A stretch of DNA of 64,000 nucleotides from Muscardinus avellanarius (Eukaryota > Chordata > Mammalia > Rodentia > Gliridae). The stretch covers positions 28,147,070 to 28,211,069 of the forward strand of contig OY726569.1 of NCBI GenBank assembly GCA_963383645.1. The letters are read 5' to 3'. Shown in pieces: positions 44,006 to 53,200 of this stretch (position 1 is its first letter; every line of letters begins with the position of its first letter). Under the pieces are notes generated by a model. The model was not told the origin of the DNA. It was given only the letters and a program-made list of their open reading frames with translations, and did no database searches. A program made the position numbers and the translations under genes.

Positions 44006-44706
44006 TATGACTTCACTTAAGGTGTTCTGAATCTCAAGTCTGTAGTATCTCAGACCCCACTACTCCTTTACTGGGTTGTATCACAGAGTCTCTGACCCAG
44101 AGAGTCAATAGAGGCTGCTTTAGACTGTGGGGGGTGCCAGGTTGCACGTTCTCCTATGGTGTGATATCTCTGCCACCGCCCCTCCCCCACTGGGTCAAGT
44201 CCCAGGGAGTACAGTACTGGGATTTCTCCTCTGGGACCCGCAATTTGACTCACTGTTCTTGAGTACGCAGATGTAGCTGTACTGGTTTCGGTGAATTCTC
44301 TGCTGCTGCCACCAGTGGCAATATGGCGCTGCTGCTACGCCCTCGGCCGTGAGGCTGGCGTATTTCTTCTTGGTTTTGATTTCCACTCTGAATCCCTGCA
44401 GCGTGTGCTGAGCTCAGCCACTGGGAGCTTTAGATTTTACCTATGGCGAGAAATCCCGCCTGGCTGTTCTGCAGCGGCTCACCTCCGCTTGCTGTAGCCG
44501 TTCGGTGAAGTCGCCGCTGCCACCGGCAGTATGGCGCTGCTGCCGCGTCCTCGAGCGTGAGGCCGGTGTATCTCCTCTGTGGCTCTGAGCTCTGTTCTCA
44601 GTCCACTTTTCTCTGGAGCCTGGTGATTTTTTTGTTTCCCTGGTGATGGTGTTTTCTGGCTATGAAAGGCGCTGATTTTGTGGTAATGGAGATTAGTTGT
44701 TAGCGG

Positions 44707-44728
44707 GGCTCTTAAGCCCCGCTTTTCT
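44707..44728 (-). other. Hairpin near the 5' end of chimeric L1 RNA
   Basis: AGCGGGGCT, four-base loop, then AGCCCCGCT (9-bp stem with only the last loop-side pair variable). It lies about 25-45 bases from the transcript's expected start and is also present in copy 1 (about 22815-22836). Confidence 0.6.
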
Positions 44729-44731
44729 CAG

Positions 44732-44751
44732 TCGCCATCTTCCCGGAAGTC
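44732..44751 (-). promoter_or_regulatory. YY1-like motif at the 5' terminus of chimeric L1
   Basis: Minus strand AAGATGGCG within the first 20 bases. Human L1 has a YY1 site with AAGATGG at about the same distance that fixes the transcription start. Both copies keep it. Confidence 0.55.
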
Positions 44752-44764
44752 ACACTGTCTTCTC
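44752..44764. repeat. Target-site duplication, right copy
   Basis: ACACTGTCTTCTC, followed by AAACAG and the TRAV34 V exon. Confidence 0.93.
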
Positions 44765-45050
44765 AAACAGGGGTTGGTAGCCAAGGATGGCAGCAGAGCC
44801 CACAATCTCTGAACATTGAAGAGGGAGAGGATCTCATCATAAACTGCAATTCTTTCTATGGCTATGCTTTACTGCTTTATGCTTTATATGCAGACTACAA
44901 TAGAAGTTTTGTCTTTTCATGAGCTTATGGGAAGGTGGGAAAAAGAAAATTCTCAAAAAAATAACTGTCAGGTTGGATGAGTAAAAGCGGCATTTCCCTG
45001 CATCAGAGCCGCCCAGCCCAGCCGCTCAGGCACCTACCTCTGCAGAGGCA

Positions 45051-45880
45051 TCTCCAGGCCTCTGTGGGCTGTCTCCAAACCTGCAGCTGCTTTCCATGAC
45101 ATGGGGCCCCTGACAGGTGCCTGGGACCCTGAGCATCACGCAACAGTCTTATTGCAAAAAAGAGGCGGGAGAAGGCACATGAATGATACAAAGGGAAGCT
45201 ATGTCTGTAAGCCCAAATTTAATTTGACTTTACTGTCTGGAGAGTCATGTTACATTTTAGTAGACAGAATATCAAACTGGGCCGAGAAGAGCATGGATTT
45301 CAGTGATTTATGCTATAGCTTGTGCCTCTGTTGCCACAGGAGGCTGCATCCTTCCTGCTCTTCACGCATCTTGTTGATAGAAGGAGTCATTATTATACTC
45401 TTCGTAGCATATGAAGACTGTAGTATGACTATGTAAGTCAACTGTTGGAGGCCCTTTAATATAAGACCTAAGGAGGCTAATGAACAGGGAAGGATCTCCC
45501 AGAGGCAGATTCAGGGACTATTGATAACAGTGGACGGGGACACTCCTTCTAGCCACTGTAGGCCTGTTGCACACTTGGACAGCCCCAGGCAGTACTTTTT
45601 TCTAAGTTGATGCAATCAATGTACAAACAGACAAGTGGACAGACAAGGAGCTGTAGATAGTCATGGAAAACAGATCCAATCCAGTCGTGGCCTGGCCTCC
45701 ATTGCTCCAAATGCTTTCATGCATATTCTGCTCTGTGTATCTCCCTGAGCACTCTGAATTATCAGCTTGAAGCACTGTTTCCCATTTCACCCCAACATGA
45801 AATGGTCAGGATCTTATCCGCATCCTCCACTTGAATACCCATACAGTGCTGGCCCAAAGCAGCTGTTTGAAAGTTCTAAC
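45051..45880. other. Unassigned DNA downstream of TRAV34
   Basis: 45455-45570 is a diverged copy of 46690-46805 ('cagaggcagattcaggg', 'actccttctagccact'). The 111-codon open stretch at 45101-45436 has no known domain. Confidence 0.4.
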
Positions 45881-45881
45881 T

Positions 45882-46082
45882 AGCCGGGCGTGGTGGCGCA
45901 CACTTGTAATCCCTGCGCTTGGGAGGCAGAGACAGGAGGATCACGCAGGTTAGAAGCCAGCCGCGCGCGCTGGCTTAGGAGACCCTGTTTCCAAATATAA
46001 AATGTAAAAATAGGTCTGGAAGTATAGCCCAGAGGTAGAAGGGCTTCCAGGAACCCCAGTACCACCAAAAAAAAAAAAAAAA
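45882..46082 (+). mobile_element. B1-dID SINE (altered-ID subfamily)
   Basis: 'gccgggcgtggtggcgca' to 'cttccaggaaccccagta' with A-tail. Target duplication TTCTAACTA at both ends. Confidence 0.93.
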
Positions 46083-47214
46083 TTTCTAACTAAATAACTG
46101 ACAAGATCACACACCACAGAGAAATCACTCACATGATTTTTAGAGAAGATAAAATGCTCCAGAGTAGACAGTTCTGCTTCATATAAGTCATGTGCTATGG
46201 AGCCAATAGCTAGACAATTTGTCTCTATCTCCCTTCTTAAAATTGATACATCATACTATTTGATTTATACAGTTTCTGTTAGGATGAAGCCAGACTACAG
46301 TGTGCATATATTAAGTATCTGACACAGGGTAAGTCCTCAACACTAAAAACAGTGTTTTCACTACTAATCAGACAATGATAATTTCAACATAGTCAAAATT
46401 CTTGAGATAAAATCAAGAACTATATTCGCATGATATAGCTCCAATCTAATTTAAAAAAGAAATAGGCAAATCTAAAAGCACACAAAGATAACTAAAATCT
46501 GTCTCTCGGTGAGTGAAAGAAAAACAATTAGAAATCATAAATAAATAGAAGAACATATTTCAAGAAACCTTTCCATTTCAGGTTTAAAGTCATTCTTAAG
46601 CTTCAATCTTCTGTAACCAAGAAACGAACTATGAAATGTATGAGGCCCTGAAGGAAGCATGAGACTGTGTGAAAGGTGTGCTCTCACGGCCCTTTTATAT
46701 AAGATCTAAGAGGAATAATGCGCAGGGGAGAATCTCTGAGAGGCAGATTCGGCGGCTTTTGATAACCATGGACGAGGACACTCCTTCTAGCCACTATAAG
46801 CATATTGAGGCATTTTCTGCCACTCTCTGGAGTAGGAAGTTTTCACAATCCCTGTCCTCTGTCATCCTAAAATGGCTATGGGTCAGTAGCCTCTACCCCT
46901 CTTTCTGAAGAGAAGAATTTCATGTGATTATCTTGCCACATGAAACTCTCCTTTGTATATAGATGGGGAAGGAGAAGGCAAAATAATTTTCATTCATAAG
47001 TCTCCAGACAAATAGGAGCTACATCCCACCCTGGTGAAGTGAACCATGTGTCACTGGGGATGATCACCTCGAGTTAGTGACTAGTATGGTATCTGAGCTT
47101 GTCTCCTTTAAGAAAAGGGACTTTTATAGACAGGAAAAGCAGAGTGGATATTTCATGAACAGAAGAGGAGATGATGCCAGAGTCGGATTCGCTGCTCACC
47201 AAACCAAAACTTCC
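46083..47214. other. Unassigned DNA with diverged duplicate
   Basis: Holds the second copy (46690-46805) of the duplicated stretch. No gene. Confidence 0.4.
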
Positions 47215-47285
47215 AGCTCTTACTTGGCAGGAGAGGCTCTCATCATGAACTGCAATTCTCTGGCCACTTTTCTGCCTTGATGAGA
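47215..47285 (+). pseudogene. Relic of a TRAV34-like framework 1
   Basis: 'ggagaggctctcatcatg' + 'aactgcaattct' (47231-47260) is nearly the same as the TRAV34 pseudogene's 'ggagaggatctcatcata' + 'aactgcaattct' (44836 on) and reads GEALIMNCNS. Nothing V-like follows. Confidence 0.4.
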
Positions 47286-48007
47286 ATCTAGAGAAAGGCC
47301 CACCATATTCCAAGAGTGTTAACTAAAATAGGTAGGTGAAGAGGAGAGAGACGTTGACTCAAGTTAGATGAGGACAAGGCTGACCAGCTCCCTGCACCTC
47401 GTAGCTTCTCACTCTTAGACTCACCCTAAAGATGAGAAGCCCGTGGCTCTCCCCGGTACCTGCAGGCTGCAGCCAACACCTGCTTCTGGGGCCATGCTAC
47501 CCTCACTCCATCAGGTAGCCCTGACCTGGAGCTGCAGCAGGCATTTAGTGGGCACTGCGTGACTGGGATGTTTTTAAGATGCTACAAATGTCCAGTTTAA
47601 CAGCCATCCATTAGGGAAGATACCAGAAGTAGTCAAAGAGAGCAGGATCAGGAAAGAGGGCAGGATGGTACTGCCTTTGCTAGCTAGTTGGTTGTGCTCA
47701 AGTATCATAGACTTTCTGAGACAAGTTGTTAGTTACAAAATGAAGGTAATTTTTCCCAGCCAGTCTCACTGTATCCACTTATTAACTGAGACACTGCATG
47801 TGAAAGAGTGTCTCCAATGTAAATGGAAAGAGATTTGTTAGGAAAGTCTTGTGTGCTTTGGGCATGGCCCCAGGGTGAAGGGCTACAGCCTGCGGGCAGA
47901 GGCACAGGTGAGGCCATGCTGGTGGTGAGAGTGGCAAGCCCTCCGTTACAAAGAGGAGCAAAGCATATCCAACAGTCCTTGTGATAGCTCACCTTGCAAA
48001 CTTTTTG
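47286..48007. other. Unassigned DNA
   Basis: No repeat or V segment recognised. Minus-strand open stretch 47729-48058 shows no known domain and runs into a SINE. Confidence 0.4.
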
Positions 48008-48011
48008 CATG

Positions 48012-48079
48012 TGTGTGTATGGTATTGGGGATTGAACCCAGGGGCACCCTACCTCCAAGCGACAGCCTCAATCTTATTT
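48012..48079 (-). mobile_element. SINE, first half (ID part), split by the composite element
   Basis: 'gtattggggattgaaccc', 'cctacctccaagcgacag' and T-rich linker. It continues at 54184. Confidence 0.88.
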
Positions 48080-48093
48080 TATTTTTTACTTTA
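48080..48093. repeat. Target-site duplication, left copy (composite element)
   Basis: TATTTTTTACTTTA, identical to 54170-54183; it is part of the SINE linker. Confidence 0.88.
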
Positions 48094-48117
48094 TTTTTTT
48101 TTATTTTAATTTATTTA

Positions 48118-48270
48118 TTTTTGTTGGTGCATTTTAATCATACATCTTAATGGAATACAAAATGGAGAGGCATACATACACACATCATTCATTTAGCCCT
48201 TCCCCAATTCACACCCCATGCCCTCTCCCCTCCTTCTTTCTCATGTTTGGTCTATGTGTTGTCTTTGATT
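48118..48270 (-). mobile_element. Terminal L1 3'-end segment of composite (possible 3' transduction)
   Basis: 'gttggtgcattttaatca', 'gcatacatacacacatca' and 'catgttggtctatgtgtt'-like wording. It is separated from the inner 3' end by a T12 run at about 48271-48283. Both lie inside the same target-site duplication. Confidence 0.7.
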
Positions 48271-48289
48271 CTTTTTTTTTTTTAATTAA

Positions 48290-48670
48290 TTTATTTTTTA
48301 AATTGGTGCATTGTAGTCATATATCAATCACATTGGAGTACAAGACTTGAGAGGATATACAAGCACACATCATCCAATTAGCCCTCCTCCAGCCCCCATC
48401 CCATTCCCTCCCCCTCCCTCCATCCCACACTTCTTTGGTGATTTACTTTGATACATTTGTTTATGTACCTCCTGCGTTTTAAAGAGGCTCCGTCCTCCAG
48501 TATTACATACCCTCTGATTGGTCACATTAGTTGCTTCACTATAGGGCCCTTTCTATAGCTCAACCTCTTCCTGTTGCCCTTTTCCTCCTAGTTATTGCTG
48601 ATTAAGAGAAGAGTCTGATTTATATTTTCTGCGATATTTCTCTGTGCATGCTGCGTTGCAAGTACCAATC
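48290..48670 (-). mobile_element. Inner L1-type 3' end of composite
   Basis: 'aaattggtgcattgtagt', 'gagtacaagacttgagag', 'ctgattggtcacattagt', 'tttctctgtgcatgctgc'. It matches 31745-32115 along its length and, more distantly, the L1 3' ends at 5.3, 20.1 and 42.0 kb. Confidence 0.85.
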
Positions 48671-51600
48671 CCACTCTTGATGGTCCCAGTAGTGGCCTGG
48701 CTACTCAGTGGACTGATCCAGATCTCGCTGGCTCAAGCAGCGGCCTTGCCTCATGGGAGGCCCCAGTTCTGGTCTCGCTGGCCCCTGAACCGGTCTAACC
48801 CCTAAGCTGGCTTTGGTCCCGACCTTGGAGGCCGCAGGAGTGAACTTGCCTCACGCCAGACTCCGATGCTGGCCATTGGCCCCTGCACCGGTCTAACCCC
48901 TTGGCAGGATTCCAATCCCGGCCTCGGAGGCCCCAGCACCGGCCTAGCCTAATGGCAGGCTCCAATGCCGGCCTCGTTGGCCCCAGCACCAGCCTAACCC
49001 CTCGGCAGGCTCCGATCCCGGCCTCGGAGGCCCCAGCACTGGTCATGCCTCAAGGCAGGCTCCGATGCCGGCCTCGCTGGCCCCAGCACCGGCCTAACAC
49101 CTCGGCAGGCTCTTATCCTGGCCTCAGAGCCCCAGTACCGGCCTTGCCTCACGACAGGCTCCGATGCCGGCCTCGCTGGCCCCAGCACCGGCCTAACCCC
49201 TTGGCAGGCTCCGATCACAGATTTGGAGGCCCCAGTACCGGCCTTGCCTCAAGGCAGGCTCCGATGCCGGCCTCACTGGCCCCAGCACCAGCCTAACTCC
49301 TCGGCAGGCTCCGATCCCGGCCTCGGAGGCCCCAGCACTGGTCATGCCTCAAGGCAGGCTCTGATGCTGGCCTCGCTGGCCCCAACACCGGCCTAACCCC
49401 TCGGCAGGCTCTTATCCTGGCCTCGGAGGCCCCAGTACCGGCCTTGCCTCACGGAAGGTTCCGATGGCGGCCTCGCTGGCCCCAGCACCGGCCTAACCCC
49501 TCGGCATGCTCCGATCCCGGCCTCGGAGGCCCCAGCACTGGTCATGCCTCAATGCAGGCTCCGATGCCGGCCTCGTTGGCCCCAGCACCGGCCTAACCCC
49601 TCGGCAGGCTCTTATCCTGGCCTCGGAGGCCCCAGTACCGGCCTTGCCTCACGGCAGGCTCCGATGCCGGCCTCGCTGGCCCCAGCACCGGCCTAACCCC
49701 TCGGCAGGCTCTTATCCTGGCCTCGAGGCCCCAGTACCGGCCTTGCCTCATGGCAGGCTCCGATGCCGGCCTCGCTGGCCCCAGCCCCGGCCTAACCCCT
49801 CAGCAGGCTCCGATCCCGGCCTCAGAGGCCCCAGTACCGGCCTTGCCTCAAGGCAGGCTCCGATGCCGGCATCACTGGCCCCAGCACCGGCCTAACCCCT
49901 TGACAGGCTCCGATCCCGGATTTGGAGGCCCCAGCACTGGTCAGGCATCAAGGCAGGCTCCGATGCCGGCCTCGCTGGCCCCAGCACCGGCCTAACCCCT
50001 CGGCAGGCTCTTATCCTGGCCTCGGAGGCCCCAGTACCGGCCTTGCCTCACGGCAGGCTCCGATGCCGGCCTCACTGGCCCCAGCAGCGGCCTAACCCCT
50101 CAGCAGGCTCCGATCCCGGCCTCAGAGGCCCCAGTACCGGCCTTGCCTCAAGGCAGGCTCCGATGCCGGCCTCACTGGCCCCAGCACCGGCCTAACCCCT
50201 TGACAGGCTCTGATCCCGGATTTGGAGGCCCCAGCACTGGTCATGCATCAAGGCAGGCTCCGATGCCGGCCTCGCTGGCCCCAGCACCGGCCTAACCCCT
50301 CAGCAGGCTCTTATCCTGGCCTCAGAGGCCCCAGTACCGGCCTTGCCTCAGGCAGGCTCCGATGCCGGCCTCGCTGGCCCCAGCACAGGCCTAACCCCTC
50401 GGCAGGCTCTTGTCCTGGCCTCGGAGGCCCCAGTACCGGCCTTGCCTCAAGGCAGGCTCCGATGCCGGCCTCGCTGGCACCAGCACCGGCCTAAGCCCTC
50501 GGCAGGCTCCGATCCTGGCCTCGGAGGCCCCAGCACTGGTCATGCCTCACGGCAGGCTCCGATGCCGGCCTCGCTGGCCCCAGCACCGGCCTAACCCCTC
50601 GGCAGGCTCTTATCCTGGCCTCAGAGGCCCCAGTACCGGCCTTGCCTCATGGCAGGCTCCGATGCCGGCCTCACTGGCCCCAGCAGCGGCCTAACCCCTC
50701 AGCAGGCTCCGATCCCGGCCTCAGAGGCCCCAGTACCGGCCTTGCCTCAAGGCAGGCTCCGATGCCGGCCTCGCTGGCCCCAGCACCGGCCTAACCCCTC
50801 GGCAGGCTCTTATCCTGGCCTCGGAGGCCCCAGTACCGGCCTTGCCTCAGGCAGGCTCCGATGCCGGCCTCGCTGGCCCCAGCACCGGCCTAACCCCTCG
50901 GCAGGCTCTTGTCCTGGCCTCGGAGGCCCCAGTACCGGCCTTGCCTCACGGCAGGCTCCATGCCGGCCTTGCTGGTCCCAGCACCGGCCTAAGCCCTCGG
51001 CAGGCTCCGATCCTGGCCTCGGAGGCCGCAGCACTGGTCATGTCTCACGGCAGGCTCCGATGCCGGCCTTGCTGGCCCCAGCACCGGCCTAACCCCTCGG
51101 CAGGCTCTTATCCTGGCCTCGAGGCCCCAGTACCGGCCTTGCCTCAAGGCAGGCTCCGATGCAGGCCTCGCTGGCCCCAGCACCGGCCTAACCCCTCGGC
51201 AGGCTCTTATCCTGGCCTCGGAGGCCCCAGTACCGGCCTTGCCTCACGGTAGGCTCCGATGCCGGCCTCGCTGGCCCCAGCCCCGGCCTAACCCCTCGGC
51301 AGGCTCTTATCCTGGCCTCGGAGGCCCCAGTACCGGCCTTGCCTCAGGGCAGGCTCCGATGCCGGCCTCGCTGGCCCCAGCACCGGCCTAAGCCCTCGGC
51401 AGGCTCCGATCCTGGCCTCGGAGGCCGCAGCACTGGTCATGCCTCACGGCAGGCTCCGATGCCGGCCTTGCTGGCCCCAGCACCGGCCTAACCCCTCGGC
51501 AGGCTCTTATCCTGGCCTCGAGGCCCCAGTACCGGCCTTGCCTCAAGGCAGGCTCCGATGCAGGCCTCGCTGGCCCCAGCACCGGCCTAACCCCTCGTCA

Positions 51601-52720
51601 GGCTCTTATCCTGGCCTCGGAGGCCCCAGTACCGGCCTTGCCTCACGGCAGGCTCCGATGCCGGCCTTGCTGGCCCCAGCACCGGCCTAACCCCTCGGCA
51701 GGCTCTTGTCCTGGCCTCGGAGGCCCCAGTACCGGCCTTGCCTCACGGCAGGCTCCGATGCCGGCCTCGCTGGCCCCAGCACAGGCCTAACCCCTCGGCA
51801 GGCTCCAATCCCGGACTCGGAGGCCCCAGCACTGGTCATGCCTCAAGGCAGGCTCCGATGCCAGCCTCCTTGGCCCCAGCACCGGCCTAACCCCTTGGCA
51901 GGCTCTTATTCTGGCCTCGGAGGCCCCAGTACCGGCCTTGCCTCACGGCAGGCTCCGATGCCGGCCTCACTGTCCCCAGCACAGGCCTAACCCCTCGGCA
52001 GGCTCCGATCCCGGCCTCCGAGGCCCCAGCACTGGTCATGCCTCAAGGCAGGCTCCGATGCCGGCCTCGCTGGCCCCAGCACCGGCCTAACCCCTCGGCA
52101 GGCTCTTATCCTGGCCTCGGAGGCCCCAGTACCGGCCTTGCCTCACGGCAGGCTCCGATGCCGGCCTCACTGGCCCCAGCACTAGCCTAAGCCCTCGGCA
52201 GGCTCCGATCCCGGCCTCGGAGGCCCCAGCACTGGTCATGACTCAAGGCAGGCTCCGATGCCAGCCTCACCAGCCCCAGCACCGGCCTAACCCCTCGGCA
52301 GGCTCTTATCCTGGCCTCGGAGGCCCAAGTACCGGCCTTGCCTCATGGCAGGCTCTGATGCCGGCCTCGCTGGCCCCAGCACCGGCCTAACCCCTCAGCA
52401 GGCTCCGGTCCCGTCCTCGGGGGCCCCAACACTGGCCTTGCCTCACGGCAGGCTCCGATGCCAGCCTCGCTGACCCCAGCACCGGCCTAACCCCTCAGCA
52501 AGTTCCGGACCCGACCTCGGAGGCCCTAGCACAAGCCTTGTATCATGGCAGGCTCCAATGCCGGCCTCGCTGGCCCCAGCATCGGTCTAACCCCTCTGAA
52601 GGTTCCAATCCTGGCCACGGAGGCCTCAGTAGTGGCCTTGCCTCACAGCAAGCTCCGATGTCGGCCACTGGCCCTGGCGCCCGCCTGACCCCTCAGCAGG
52701 TTCCGATCACTGTCTCTGTG
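48671..52720 (-). repeat. GC-rich VNTR, 100-bp unit made of two 50-bp halves, about 40 copies
   Basis: Each unit contains two related halves, one with 'gcctcggaggccccag' and one with 'gcctcgctggccccag', both followed by an accgg(c/t)ct word and 'ggcaggctc'. Variants alternate 'gctcttatcctg' and 'gctccgatcccg'. Spacing is 100 bases across most of the array (for example 49021, 49120). Edges near 48.7 and 52.6 kb are more diverged. The overlapping open frames on both strands result from the lack of stops in the unit. Confidence 0.95.
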
Positions 52721-53200
52721 GTTATTATTTCAAAGGTTCCAGTTGTAATGTATCAGATCTCTGCCTCCCCCGAATATTGACCACTGGCATTGCCACTGCC
52801 TCCACCGTTTCAAATCCTTCCCAGGCTCTTTTTCCACTCTGAATGTTGTCCAGTGTTCCTAAGCATGCGTGATGGTAGCATTCGACATTTGGTGTAATTT
52901 CTCCAAAAAAATAAAGTTGGTAAGATCCGGTTTCTGCTTCTCCTGAATACAAGTCTCCACCCCCATTGCTGAGAACTCTTTCAACACCGCATTTCTCCTT
53001 GGTCTCCGCTAAACTCTCTCCTTATATGTGATGTCTGAGATTCTTACCAATATAGAGAAATAGCAGTCCTCTTTCACGGTGAATTTTTCCATAAGTTCCA
53101 GTGCATTTAGATAAGTTTTGTCTGCATCTCCAGTGTCCTGGCATCCATAACGGCTTTCTTACCACCTCTCCGACATTTTTCTTTATCTTTTTCTGTTCTG
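52721..53200 (-). mobile_element. Unique middle part of the composite
   Basis: Lies between VNTR and monomers. It holds a minus-strand 75-codon open stretch (52952-52725) without a recognisable domain. AT content is closer to genomic average. I cannot match it to any known element; it is the part most useful for finding the family's origin. Confidence 0.6.

Larger units (their letters stand above)
41958..44751 (-). mobile_element. Chimeric ORF1-only L1-derived element, copy 2 (intact ORF1)
   Basis: A 2794-bp insertion with perfect 13-bp target-site duplications. On the minus strand: 5' terminus at 44751 with a YY1-like AAGATGGCG and a hairpin, a 5'UTR with two degenerate ~208-bp repeats (44317 and 44525), ORF1 (44005-43043), an antisense old L1 ORF2 piece (about 43020-42330), an L1 3'UTR (about 42180-41999), a first poly-A, about 23 bases of extra sequence and a second poly-A (41965-41958). 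Nearly identical to copy 1 by eye, with only a few differences per 100 bases. No sense ORF2, so it depended on another L1 for movement. Confidence 0.9.
41452..45050 (+). pseudogene. TRAV34: TRAV34-like pseudogene split by a SINE and a 2.8-kb L1-derived insertion
   Basis: The leader at 41452 starts METLLQVLVGMLRMRAAC, close to the TRAV34 leader; the usual donor position is altered and the first GTAAGA is at 41521. The V exon begins at 44771 after AAACAG: GSQGWQQSPQSLNIEEGEDL, IINC (first Cys), then a damaged CDR1/framework 2 without the WYKQ motif and a stop at about 44921. Framework 3 survives in another frame as AAQPSRSGTYLC (ending 45043). The leader and V exon are now 3.25 kb apart because of a SINE and a chimeric L1 that landed six bases before the exon. 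Its place between TRAV26 and TRAV35 agrees with human TRAV34. No clear RSS remains. Confidence 0.83.

Noticed and set aside
48795..52780. Many overlapping open frames of 60-147 codons on both strands
   Set aside because: They lie in the 100-bp VNTR; the unit has few stops in any frame, and the predicted peptides are frame-rotated versions of the same repeat.
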